Assembly (NCBI GenBank): GCA_905147135.1
Contig: LR990044.1
Span: 5,460,122-5,524,121 of the forward strand
Origin: Blastobasis lacticolella
Taxonomy: Eukaryota; Arthropoda; Insecta; Lepidoptera; Blastobasidae
Length of the DNA: 64,000 nt
Direction: 5' to 3'
The notes below the pieces were generated by a model. The model was not told where the DNA came from. It did not search any database and saw only the letters and a list, made by a program, of their open reading frames with translations. Of this stretch, positions 12,105 to 21,226 are shown in pieces; the stretch's first letter is position 1; each line of letters begins with the position of its first letter. The position numbers were made by a program, and so were the translations under genes.

Positions 12105-12590
12105 TTGGTATGTTGGTACCCTGGACACCTGACGCTGTCATCCGACCCATATTCTGTGCGGGAATTGGGAGAGGAGTCAGTAATTAGAACCAGATAGTGT
12201 ATGTGAGTTTACGTTTATCCTGGACACCTGCTGTCATCCAGAGCACACTCTGTGCGGGAGTTGGGAGAGAAGTCAGTAGTCAGAACCAGATGGTAGATAT
12301 ATGTTTGTATATTCTGGTCTGTGCCGTTGATATCCAGATCCTGCCCTGTTGCGGGGTTTGGTTTGAAGGATTCAACAGTTGGAAATAGCTGATGTTTATG
12401 CGTACCCTGGTTCTTTGCCGCTGATATCCGGATCCTGCCCTGTTGCGGGGTTTGGTTTGAAGGATTCAACGGATAGAACTAGCTGATGTTTATGTGTACC
12501 CTTGTTCTTTGCCGCTGATATCCGGATCCTGCCCTGTTGTGGGGTTTGGTTGGAAGGATTCAATGGCTAGAACTAGTTGTTTATGTGAGC
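12105..12590 (+). repeat. Five diverged tandem repeats of ~90-100 bp
   Basis: Units start near 12113, 12213, 12310, 12402 and 12494. The last three are close copies sharing CCTGCCCTGTTGCGGGGTTT and GGATTCAAC. The first two share CTGGACACCTG and CTGTGCGGGA. All five keep the same order of blocks, so they probably descend from one unit. They lie near the 3' end of the LARD-like interior. Confidence 0.7.
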
Positions 12591-13011
12591 CATACCGTGT
12601 ATGTGCGGGTTGGTTTAAAATAACCAAAGATCAGGCGCAGACGATGACTTAGGTACGTTTAAGGTTGACCTAGAGTTGATAGTTACATGGTCACGATGTT
12701 CACGATGGCGTAGTAGATAAACATGGATGAAAAATAAATTCGGTTAAAATAAATGGGGCTGTTTCATTGAACGCACATGATCGGTCCGTGTGCGTTAGAC
12801 GTTGTTGGGTAACTACAAATTAGGTTTAGTTTGCAGTTCAATACGTCGGGCTCGAGTCAATGGTGGACTGTTGTACTCTTAAGTTCGTTTAAGAAATAGA
12901 TGGCAATCATAGTAACAAATCTTGATTGTTAGGATGATTGAGCGGATCACCAGCGATGAAGCTGTTAGAACGACTTAACGCCCGAGGACGGTCGTATTAT
13001 CAGAATAGCCG

Positions 13012-13352
13012 TGACGACGCATCGAGTTATTGGTCGTGATAAGATGTCTATCGGTTAGATACTCTTTAGCTGGTCCTTTTTTGTTTGTTTGTCTGTGGTT
13101 AGTTAACAATGGCACGCATTATTGTGCGCTGTGATGTTCTTGTTTTGATTAACACCAGAAATCAAGCACCCACGAGGAATTGCTAAATAAGTCACGAATA
13201 CCAATACCATAGCCTTTAAACTAACGTCGTTGTAAGTTTGTTTCGTGGTGGACCGCGGGCCCAAATGCGGCGCGCTGGTCGGCCCTGATGTTAAAATGAC
13301 GATGATATATCCAATTACTATGATGGCGGCTATCTAGACTCTAGGGCGCCGA
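13012..13352 (+). repeat. 3' LTR of LARD-like copy 1
   Basis: Direct repeat of 5833-6187. It is preceded by AGAATAGCCG, which is close to AGTATGGCCG found in the same place before the 3' LTR of the second LARD-like element (minus strand, 29568-29577). There is no ordinary polypurine tract. Confidence 0.8.
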
Positions 13353-13657
13353 TATATTCATTCCGTTGAAACATACATTAAAAAAGTAATATCTCCATAC
13401 CTGAGATCCAACCAGAGGGACTCCACGCTGGGCCTGTTGCAGGATGCATGAGGGGTAACTTATATTGGAGTATCTTGGTGTGTGTGGGCAACGTAAATAG
13501 CAACTCCTCCCTAGCCCTTACCTGTAGCACGGCCATGTCTAAACAGTGTAGCCCTTGATGTCGATTAAAATATTTCTTATTTCCGCTTTTTAGTGGGTTT
13601 CAGTAATCATCACACATGTCGGTTGTAACTTTTTAATTTCTAGGCTTTTTAATTTAT
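13353..13657. other. Unassigned DNA between LTR elements
   Basis: Begins with the right copy of the TATATT target and a few bases matching the TIR element at 39440, then diverges. No gene, repeat family or RNA recognised in the remaining ~290 bp. Confidence 0.4.
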
Positions 13658-13763
13658 TGTGTAGGCGAGTGAAACGACCACTGGTTAACAGCACACTGTT
13701 TATTTGCTAGGTAGGTAGGATACATCGTATGTAGATATTAGAAGTAGGTACGCATATACAACA
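13658..13763 (-). repeat. 3' LTR of the mag-like element
   Basis: On the minus strand it starts TGTTGTATATGCG and ends CGCCTACACA, so the ends are TG and CA. On the inner side a polypurine tract (AAGAGGAGGG on the minus strand, 13765-13774) is present, as expected before a 3' LTR. Confidence 0.85.
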
Positions 13764-13776
13764 ACCCTCCTCTTAG
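13764..13776 (-). promoter_or_regulatory. Polypurine tract of the mag-like element
   Basis: Minus-strand CTAAGAGGAGGGT lies directly against the 3' LTR. This is the usual plus-strand DNA primer site of LTR retrotransposons. Confidence 0.75.
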
Positions 13777-13940
13777 TTTACTATACACATACAAGTCATA
13801 GAATACGAAATATCTACCCAAGCAGGTGTACTATGGTATAACCCCTGTTGCACTATTCTAGGTTAATACATACCTAACATTTAGGTACTTATGATAATAT
13901 ACGATGTAACGAACAGATAATACATGTAATACAGGTATAG

Positions 13941-16900
13941 TTAATAAAACTGTTTATAGTCGACTTTTGGCACATTACGTAATAATAGCCCTTTCCCTGC
14001 GGTTCTAACGGGCTGGTGTGGTTGGCCCGCTTCAGGGTCTAAGGCCGCGTCCTCCCTTGCCTCGTGGAAGTCATCCTCCTCCACCGGGGGTGAAGGCCGC
14101 GGCCTCGCCGGGCTCGCCGGGCTGGCCAGCGCGGACTGTACGCGCGGAAACAATGCGGCCGTTCTCTCCGCTGGTGGACGCTCAGAATCTTCCAGAGCCA
14201 TTGGGCTGTCTGTGCGGGGCCCTGAGCTTAGGTCTTCCATGGTTATGGGGCTCTCCCAGTTATGGGTACTATTAATGAAGCCTTTATTGAGTAACAGTTG
14301 GTCTTTATGTTTTTTAAATATTGATGAAGTTATATTATCTTTAATCAAGTAGGTGACTTTTCCTATTTTCTTCACAACAGTCCCCTTTAGCCATTCAAAC
14401 TTATCACTAGTCGTATTTTTCTTATACAGAATTTGATCGTTTAGTACAAAACGCACGTTATTTTGTCCACGATAGCTATCACTCTGCAAGCACTGTTTAT
14501 TTTTCACGGTTTTGGCCAGATCGATAGACGAGAGTGCAGGCGGTTTTGGATTAATTAGGTCCAATCGAGACCGTAATATACGACCAAATACCAGCTGCGC
14601 AGGCGAAGAATTCGTCACCGAATGAACAGAGTTCCTGTAGTCAAAAAGGTATTCAAGTAATTTATTGTCGCAATCTTTAACACTTGAAGAGCTCAGAATG
14701 CACGTTTTAATGCCCTTTTTGACTATTTTGACGTAACTCTCCGCCTGCCCGTTGCTGGCCGGGTGGTACGCGGGCGACGACACGTGCGCGATGCCGTTCG
14801 ACGCGCAGAACAGCCCGAACTCGCGGGATGTAAACGCCGTGCCATTGTCACTAACCAAAGTGTGCGGTATGCCAAATCGAGACATAAATTCATTCAATTT
14901 ACAAATAACGTTTGATGTAGCTGTGCCTGTCATTCGGTACGCTTCAACCCATTTAGTATATGCATCGACTATCACCAGGTAAGTGTAGTTACTAATAGGG
15001 CCCAGGAAATCTATATGGATTCTATAAAACGGCTGGGGCGGAAAGGGCCAAACAGCCAGCGGCGCGCGCGCCGGTGATGAGCGCAGTTGCACGCACACTG
15101 CACAATCCGGTATCATTTTTTCAATCGCAGCATCTATTCCTGGGAACCAGAATCTACTACGAGCTTCCGCTTTGCACTTGACTATACCTAAATGTGACCT
15201 ATGGAGTTCTGATATGATTGTAGGTATCAGTGCTTTTGGTATAACTACTTTGTGACCACGCATTAAACATCCATTTTCCAAGGATAACTGCGATCGACAT
15301 AGAAAATAAGGTTTCAACACCATATCCGAATTTTTTGTCGGCCACCCATTTAGAACATTTTTTACTACCTTGTTTAATACGACGTCTTTCTGTATTTGTT
15401 CTCGTAATGCATTTAACGTAACAGGCATACTACCATCCGTTACGAAATGAATATAAGATGCGCGGTCCTCTAAAGCCCCGTCCGCCTCGACCGCGCCCGC
15501 GCCGCGCCCCCGCGCCGGCCCGGCCGCGGCGGCCGAAACGGGCAGGCTCGCACGGGATAGGTAATCAGCGCTGTTATCACTGCTACGCACGTATTCTATA
15601 GTGTAATTGTAGGCGCTAAGAAACATTGCGTATCGCTGCAACCGATTGGCAGATACCTCGGGAATGCCGCGATGAGGGCCGAATATGGATAATAACGGCT
15701 TATGATCCGTACGCAATATGAACGGCGTTGCCCGTCCATATAAATACTGGTGAAAACGCTTAACTCCAAATATTATGGCAGTAGCTTCCTTTTGGATCTG
15801 TGAATAATTTTTCTCCGCGGAATTTAACGTACGGGAAGCATAAGACACGGGCCGCTCGATATTATGTTCATCTATCTGGGACAATATTGCACCAAGCCCA
15901 TATGGCGATGCATCTACAGTTAATATTAATTTTGCATTGTTGTTAAAATGAGCGAGCACTTGATCTGAAGACAAAACGTTTTTTATCATTTTAAAAGCCT
16001 TATCATGCTCCTCGTTCCAACACCATTTACTACTTTTTTGAAGTAAATTATACAAAGGTGTAAGTATTGTAGATGCCTGAGGCACAAAACTTCTGTAATT
16101 GTTTACTAAACCGAGAAATGATTGTAAAGTATTAACATTAGTTGGAACGGGTGCGTCGATGATGGCTTTAACCTTTTGCGGTGACTTTTTTAATCCGTGT
16201 TTATTTATAGTATATCCTAAATACTCTAATTCGTCTTGAAAAAAGAGACATTTTTCCGTCTGTAACGTCAACCCCGCATCCTGGAGCCTCTGAAGCACCG
16301 CATGCAGACGCTGTAAATGTTGCTGCCGGTCAGCGCCCGTAATCAACACGTCATCTAGCATGCACAAGACCCCCTCCAACCCGGATAACATGCACTCCAT
16401 TGCGCGCTGGAAAATCGCCGGCGCGCTGGCCATGCCAAATACCAGCCGTGTGTACTTGAATAAGCCGCGATGTGTATTAATGCAGGTAATCATTTGCGAG
16501 TCGTCATCTAAAACAAACTGTGCGTAGGCTTGCGTGAGATCCAGCTTACTGAATTGCTGACCGCCATGAAGTTTTGTAAATAGCTCGTGTGCCGTCGGCA
16601 ACGGATACTGCTCGATAATCAGCTGTTTATTAATGGTAACGGAATAGTCCGCACACAGCCGAATACATCCATTGCGTTTTAACACGGGCACAATCGGAGA
16701 CGCATACTCCGAATATTGGACCGGTTTAAGTACACCTATGTTAACTAATCTATCTATTTCCGCGGTTACTTTACTTTTTAATGCATAGGCTACGGGGCGA
16801 GGTTTAAAAAAAATTGGTTTTGCATCCGCTTTTAATTGCAATTTTACTTTGTATTTATTGAACGTTCCTAATTCGTTAGAAAATACCGATGGATATTTGC

Positions 16901-17036
16901 TGCTAAGTTGATCGGGAAACTTACTCGATAAATTACAAAAATTAATTGGTAGCATTTCTAACCTAAACTGCGAAATGAAGTCGGAGTGGCGGACCACCGT
17001 CGCGGACCACGAAAACACTAAGAGTGTGTGTTTCAC
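13941..17036 (-). CDS. pol: Pol polyprotein (RT, RNase H, integrase) of the mag-like element
   Basis: An open frame of 1031 codons without internal stops. In order: RT with LDLTQAY (~165-171) and the catalytic pair in MLDD (~D228, D229); RNase H with TVDAS (~D375), E417 and TDHKPLL (~D444); integrase with an H-H...C-C zinc site (~H612, H615, C645, C648) and a D-D-E triad (~D676 in IDFLG, D730 in SDNG, E766 in NGQAE); then a GPY-like C-terminal region. The first listed codon is GTG inside the gag-pro overlap and is not a true start; Pol would need a frame change from the protease. The YxDD box reads MLDD, a variant. All catalytic residues looked for are present, so only the frame junction seems faulty or recoded. 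Confidence 0.92.
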   Translation of the reverse strand: MKHTLLVFSWSATVVRHSDFISQFRLEMLPINFCNLSSKFPDQLSSKYPSVFSNELGTFNKYKVKLQLKADAKPIFFKPRPVAYALKSKVTAEIDRLVNIGVLKPVQYSEYASPIVPVLKRNGCIRLCADYSVTINKQLIIEQYPLPTAHELFTKLHGGQQFSKLDLTQAYAQFVLDDDSQMITCINTHRGLFKYTRLVFGMASAPAIFQRAMECMLSGLEGVLCMLDDVLITGADRQQHLQRLHAVLQRLQDAGLTLQTEKCLFFQDELEYLGYTINKHGLKKSPQKVKAIIDAPVPTNVNTLQSFLGLVNNYRSFVPQASTILTPLYNLLQKSSKWCWNEEHDKAFKMIKNVLSSDQVLAHFNNNAKLILTVDASPYGLGAILSQIDEHNIERPVSYASRTLNSAEKNYSQIQKEATAIIFGVKRFHQYLYGRATPFILRTDHKPLLSIFGPHRGIPEVSANRLQRYAMFLSAYNYTIEYVRSSDNSADYLSRASLPVSAAAAGPARGRGAGAVEADGALEDRASYIHFVTDGSMPVTLNALREQIQKDVVLNKVVKNVLNGWPTKNSDMVLKPYFLCRSQLSLENGCLMRGHKVVIPKALIPTIISELHRSHLGIVKCKAEARSRFWFPGIDAAIEKMIPDCAVCVQLRSSPARAPLAVWPFPPQPFYRIHIDFLGPISNYTYLVIVDAYTKWVEAYRMTGTATSNVICKLNEFMSRFGIPHTLVSDNGTAFTSREFGLFCASNGIAHVSSPAYHPASNGQAESYVKIVKKGIKTCILSSSSVKDCDNKLLEYLFDYRNSVHSVTNSSPAQLVFGRILRSRLDLINPKPPALSSIDLAKTVKNKQCLQSDSYRGQNNVRFVLNDQILYKKNTTSDKFEWLKGTVVKKIGKVTYLIKDNITSSIFKKHKDQLLLNKGFINSTHNWESPITMEDLSSGPRTDSPMALEDSERPPAERTAALFPRVQSALASPASPARPRPSPPVEEDDFHEAREDAALDPEAGQPHQPVRTAGKGLLLRNVPKVDYKQFY

Positions 17037-18090
17037 CCATGTAGGTGAATGGTAACTGCATAACCCCTAAACACTCGATATTATCCCCCGTATATGTAAG
17101 CAACCGTTTTTTAGTTAAAGACAAAGGCACTTCGTTAAATTTTAATTTATAAGTACGATCGGAAATCACCGTGACCGCGGAACCACTATCTACCTGAAAC
17201 CTTAACTGGATACCGTTTATTAAAATCCGTTCAGTCATTGGTTCCCCTTTTAGTGATCTTATATAAAATAACTCACCGTCACAATCGTCATCGCTCTGGC
17301 CAACACCGTCGTTTTCCACGAAGTTAATTTTTTTACACATTCGTCGCAAATGACCCTTCGCATTACACTTTTTACAACGGTATTTTGCAAACCGACACTG
17401 CGACGAATCGTGATTCGTATAGCCGCACACCGAACACGCCGACTTGCTCCGGCCGGTGCCGCCGGTGCCGCCGGGCCCGCTGGCGGCGCTGGCGCCGCGC
17501 GCGCCACTGGCGATCCTGAACAGCTCGGCGGCCGGGGCCTGCGCCGCCGCCGCCGCCGCGCCCGCTCCACAGCGCGCACTGCGCACGCTATTCGCCAACT
17601 CCACCGCTTTAGCCAGCGTCAGCTCGTCCATATTCTGCGCAAACAGCTTATCCTTTTCCGCTCCCGGCAACATTCCCATGACGAATCGGTCTCTCAGTGC
17701 CTCTTCAACGTTCTTGAAATTGCACTGCGCCGTGAGACCACGAATCCTCGCGGCCCAATCTGCATAGGACTCCCCTGGATTTTGTATCGCGGAGTAAAAG
17801 GTATAACGCTCGCCGAAACCACAGGTAGACGGTGTGAAATGTTTATCTAAAATGATCAGTACATCTTCATAGGGTACTTCCTCTAGCCGTTTGGGCAGTG
17901 CTAAGTCTGAAGCTAGCCTGTATGTACTGTCACTGAGTGCACTTAAGAGTATTGCTCTTCGTTTGATACCAACAGGGTCCTTCACTACGTCGATGTCATT
18001 AGCAATGAACCACTGATTTAGCCGATTTTTATAAGTCTGCCACGTTTGTACATTATGGTCAAAATTAGTTAAAATTCCGAAAAGAGACAT
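16963..18090 (-). CDS. gag-pro: Gag-protease of the mag-like element
   Basis: 375 codons from an ATG at 18090. Residues 1-170 form a gag-like capsid region. An alanine-rich linker (~175-190) is followed by two CCHC zinc knuckles, CSVCGYTNHDSSQC (~219-232) and CKKCNAKGHLRRMC (~239-252). The aspartic protease active site is VDSGS (~300-304). The frame closes soon after GGPPL (~365-369), within the C-terminal end of the protease domain. Pol is open in the +1 frame over a 74-bp overlap. The conserved protease-to-RT joint of this family looks shortened here by a deletion that is not a multiple of three, so the frame break may be a mutation and not programmed recoding. GC-rich linker sequence contrasts with the AT-rich neighbours. 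Confidence 0.9.
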   Translation of the reverse strand: MSLFGILTNFDHNVQTWQTYKNRLNQWFIANDIDVVKDPVGIKRRAILLSALSDSTYRLASDLALPKRLEEVPYEDVLIILDKHFTPSTCGFGERYTFYSAIQNPGESYADWAARIRGLTAQCNFKNVEEALRDRFVMGMLPGAEKDKLFAQNMDELTLAKAVELANSVRSARCGAGAAAAAAQAPAAELFRIASGARGASAASGPGGTGGTGRSKSACSVCGYTNHDSSQCRFAKYRCKKCNAKGHLRRMCKKINFVENDGVGQSDDDCDGELFYIRSLKGEPMTERILINGIQLRFQVDSGSAVTVISDRTYKLKFNEVPLSLTKKRLLTYTGDNIECLGVMQLPFTYMGETHTLSVFVVRDGGPPLRLHFAV

Positions 18091-18123
18091 TTTAAATATA
18101 AAAAAAATACAAAATGTGGGTAT

Positions 18124-18141
18124 CGCGATTTATCGTCGCCA
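18124..18141 (-). promoter_or_regulatory. Primer binding site of the mag-like element
   Basis: Minus strand TGGCGACGATAAATCGCG, four bases inside the 5' LTR. A leading TGG is expected for pairing to a tRNA CCA end, and TGGCGAC resembles sites used with tRNA-Arg in other gypsy elements. The tRNA assignment is tentative. Confidence 0.65.
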
Positions 18142-18145
18142 ATAT

Positions 18146-18246
18146 TGTGTAGGCGAGTGAAACGACCACTGGTTAACAGCACACTGTTTATTTGCTAGGT
18201 AGGTAGGATACATCGTATGTAGATATTAGAAGTAGGTACGCATATA
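18146..18246 (-). repeat. 5' LTR of the mag-like element, outer 5 bp missing
   Basis: Identical to 13658-13758. The outermost CAACA (plus-strand sense) seen at 13759-13763 is absent and the Helitron begins immediately. Confidence 0.85.
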
Positions 18247-18447
18247 TCACTACATAGTATAAAACAAAGTCGCTTTCTCTGTCCCTATGTCCCTTTGTAT
18301 GCTTAAATCTTTGAAACTACGCAACGGATTTTGATGCGGTTTTCAAAAATACATAGAGCGATTCACGAGGAAGGTTTATAAGCAAGAAAAAAGGGTAAGT
18401 AGGGGTAAAGCAGGTGTCCGCGAACGAAGTCGCGCCGGGTCCACTAG
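18247..18447 (+). mobile_element. Non-autonomous Helitron, 201 bp
   Basis: Starts TCACTACATAGTATAAAAC and ends GGGTCCACTAG, between A (18246) and T (18448). Same family as 476-677, opposite strand. It abuts the 5' LTR of the mag-like element. Confidence 0.8.
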
Positions 18448-18769
18448 TAAGCAATAAATCTCGTTTGGCCATTAGGGATGCAAGGTTTGTGTATAAAAAC
18501 GTGAGTTCTGTTAAGCTGCCAGTTACTATTTTGGAGGTTCTTTAACTTTTATTATTTTTGGTGAGTTATTGACATATTTAATAATCAGAGCAGTCTCACC
18601 CTGATCAGATCAATGCTGCAATTCCTGCCTCCATTTTTGAAGGTAGTCCCTTTGAGCAGGTGTTAGGTCATATCTAGCCTTCAATCCTGAGGGAAGACGC
18701 TTACCACTCTCAAGCACAATAAAAAATTTAGGAATTCTCCAAAATGTTATAATCTTTTCATTAAATTAA
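18448..18769. other. Unassigned DNA
   Basis: About 320 bp without a gene or recognised repeat between the Helitron and the right part of the split TIR element. Confidence 0.4.
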
Positions 18770-19437
18770 ATTAATAAAAAAAGTTAGGCGAAAAATAATT
18801 TGATAACTGAGTAACGGAACACCTATCTAACAATCCTGGAGATCACACTTCACAGCAGCGGCCTATTTGACGCCTTTTTATGTAAAAAGTAAAGAGCCAA
18901 AAACTTATCACCTGCAGCCCGACCGCCTAATATTCGAAATGAACGTCGCCCTCTTCTAGTAATAGGATATATTTACAACATTATTATCAGGTTAGAGCAA
19001 GTATATATGATGGGCAAGTATTCAGGTTTAATACTATATACTTTAGATTATAGTCAGAAGGCGATGCATTTCGATCATGATTGTGATCGCGTTGTATTGT
19101 TGATGGCTTCCATACGAAAGAGAGAAAAAGAGATAATGTAACGAAAAATACGCGGCTGTACGAAATATTATCAAGGAACGAAAGATCGTGATAAACAAAT
19201 CACTGGTAGTCGTGGGACTACTGGTAAACATAGACTCATGGGAAAAAGACTACCATTTCTCTTTAAGGGCTAACTCACGACACGCACAACCGTAGGGTGC
19301 TGCGTTCCAGAGTGCGAATCACCTAAATAATAATGGGCAATGACTGACAAGGACAGATTATCCAATTGATATTGCCATATCCACACTTTATAATTTCTAC
19401 CACTGTCAGTCGATTCGGACTTAGCGTGGTCCTACTA
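18770..19437 (+). mobile_element. Right part of the split TIR element
   Basis: Follows 39495-40173 closely, with CTGAGTAACGGAACACCTAT near 18808 and GGTAGTCGTGGGACTACTGG near 19204. It ends with the inverted terminus CGTGGTCCTACTA and a TA. Joined to 5572-5832 it makes the same ~960-bp element as 39215-40173. Confidence 0.75.
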
Positions 19438-20059
19438 TACAAACCTAGGTAATCTTATCCTTAAATTATTTAAAGAAAATAAAAACACATAGGTACATAT
19501 AGTAAATGATTATAATTTTAATAACACTATGGATACGCAACAAAAACTTAACAATATAGGTAGCTGATATTCAGCAACAAAACTCGTATACAATTTAAAC
19601 TTCCACGTGTCAAAATTGCCCTACCGTATTGTGGGAACCTTACCACAATGTCTGAATTTATCGGTTGGCTAAATCAAAGGGAATGCGATGTATATATAGC
19701 CACAAACAAAATAAAGTAGAAAACGTAGAAATTGAGAGCGTTAGTTCATGGCACAAGTTGGAAATGTAGACGAAATCTGAATCCTACACGAAAATCCACA
19801 AAGACAAAACTAAATCACAAATATACTAAAATAACCTAACCTACTATTAATCCTAACCGAAAATCTAAATATAAAACTAACGTCTCTTTTTTATATAAAA
19901 TAGATAAAAAACAACACAACACACTAAAATCTTTACTATATCTACTAACTGTAAACTAACTTAAATAAAACTAAGTAAATCTAAACAAACTGATCACTAA
20001 TTACTATTATTTGGTGTCCTTGCACACTCATATTATTACCACACACATTTTAATATAAG
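19438..20059 (-). repeat. 3' flank of bZIP copy A1
   Basis: Begins within the ~105-bp tandem-repeat family (TATCCTTAAATTATTTAA near 19455). It continues with a diverged copy of the region present just 3' of the other A genes, such as GAGAGCG...GGCACAAGTTGGAAATG near 19734, which matches 41365-41395 and 51075-51105. No separate gene. Confidence 0.6.
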
Positions 20060-20397
20060 TTACACTTTTTGCAGCAGTAATTTCGCTCTAAAGCTTTCAA
20101 CTGGGCGTATCGCCGCTCCAGGAAAGCGTCGATGGCGAGGAGCTTTGCACGCTTCGTTCTCTGGTCGCGGCTCCGCTTGAGTCCGCTTCACGGCCAGATT
20201 GTTTCTTGCCCGGTGTGCGACGTACGCCTCGCCACCAGCGGAGCTGGACGCCACTGGACGCCGTATCTGTGGCTGGTCGGGCGACGGTCCCTCCGCCAGC
20301 ATGCGCCGCCTCAACACCTTATGCAGATTTTGTTCTGCAAGCTGGGGTGCAAAGACCTCTCCGAGACATCCTCCCACGGTCTCCAAATTCCAGACAT
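20060..20397 (-). pseudogene. bZIP copy A1, frameshifted pseudogene
   Basis: The homologous start at 20397 gives M-S-G-I-W-R-P-W, as in the intact A copies. About 1 + 15 bp are then deleted relative to A4, shifting the frame; the other frame reads PQLAEQNLHKVLRRRMLAEG. A second lesion, a ~10-bp insertion in the basic region just after NNLAVK, destroys the bZIP domain. The long 201-codon open frame that covers this locus is an accident of these shifts and is not a protein. The GC-rich 5' block is retained at 20455-20590. Confidence 0.8.
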
Positions 20398-20454
20398 TAC
20401 TTTGTTTCCAGATATGAATTAATACACTTAAAAGACAAAAGTAAGACAAGGTTT

Positions 20455-20590
20455 CACCGGGAAGTCTGACACACGAATGGTCGGTCCTGCTTTCGGCGGC
20501 AACAGACGTCGCATGCCGCGGGTCCGAGGGGCGTGGCCCTTCCCATTCTCCTGCGCATGCGACTACAACGGAGAGACGCCATTTTGTAAC
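20455..20590 (-). promoter_or_regulatory. GC-rich 5' block of bZIP A1
   Basis: Homologous to the block upstream of all other bZIP copies, with CGGAC...AATGGG and ending at ACAAAATGGCGTC on the minus strand. It likely holds the promoter or 5' UTR, judged only from position and conservation. Confidence 0.55.
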
Positions 20591-21226
20591 GAGTTGACGA
20601 CAAGACAGTTGACGTTTTTTATAGATCCATTGAATAAAGTTTATCAAAAAATAAGTATTTATCAAAAAAATTGGACTACTATTTATTAATTAATATAAGT
20701 TCTGACAAACTTGCAAATGTCATACTTGGAACTTGTAACGATCACTATGTACCATGAGCTCGTCACCGTACAATTTATTTATATATCATATGTTTATAGT
20801 TGATAGACTTAGAAATTAATACGTATATCATACACAGAGCAATGTGTGGTTAAAATATAGTTTGCTTTTCATGATTTCTTTTAACAAATGCTCTCAAATA
20901 CTTAACTAAAACTTGCTTTTGTAATAAACTTAAACAATTTATTTGACGATAAGAGAAATATTTTTCTTCAAAAGCACGTAATAAATTTACGCTATTGATT
21001 AGTTGAACGACAGGCAGAATATCGGAAATATTTTAAATTTGGCGTCAAGTTATGTGACCAAAGAAAAAATACTCACAAGTGATAGTGATGTGAATATACA
21101 AATACCATTCAACGAAATATTAAAATAAATAATTGAATAAAAGTACACCTAAATATTAAATGAGTCTAGAATTTAATTTTTATCTACTTGTTTGATGACT
21201 CAAATTGATTTGCTTCATAGAAATTA

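Larger units (their letters stand above)
5833..13352 (+). mobile_element. Large non-coding LTR retrotransposon (LARD-like), copy 1
   Basis: Two direct repeats of 355 and 341 bp (5833-6187 and 13012-13352) begin TGACGRCGCATCGAG and differ by a few substitutions and two small indels. Flanks carry TATATT before the left and after the right repeat, consistent with a 4-6 bp target duplication. The joined flanks reproduce the matching site at about 39440 in the intact TIR element. The 6.8-kb interior has no open frame above about 85 codons and no gag, RT or integrase. It has secondary insertions (RTE tail, TTAA-flanked MITE) and tandem repeats. A degenerate autonomous element is the alternative, but no coding remnant is visible. 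Confidence 0.8.
13658..18246 (-). mobile_element. mag-like Ty3/gypsy LTR retrotransposon
   Basis: Minus-strand element with very short LTRs (about 106 bp; 13658-13763 and 18146-18246), a gag-pro frame and a pol frame in protease-RT-RNase H-integrase order, which is the Ty3/gypsy order. Short LTRs and two CCHC knuckles fit the mag clade first known from silkworm. The two LTR copies are identical over the 101 bp present in both, suggesting a recent insertion. The 5' LTR lacks its outermost ~5 bp and touches a Helitron, so no target duplication can be read. There is no envelope gene. Confidence 0.9.

Noticed and set aside
14018..14275. 85-codon plus-strand frame
   Set aside because: Antisense of the proline-rich pol C-terminus.
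17350..17850. 166- and 107-codon plus-strand frames
   Set aside because: Antisense shadows of the GC-rich, alanine-rich gag linker.
13658..18246. Envelope gene or endogenous retrovirus
   Set aside because: After integrase the frame ends within a short proline-rich tail; no signal peptide or transmembrane protein lies between pol and the 3' LTR.
20060..20665. 201-codon minus-strand open frame
   Set aside because: It crosses the A1 bZIP pseudogene in frames joined by indels; the part matching the family is interrupted and the rest is 5' block and flank. Not a protein.
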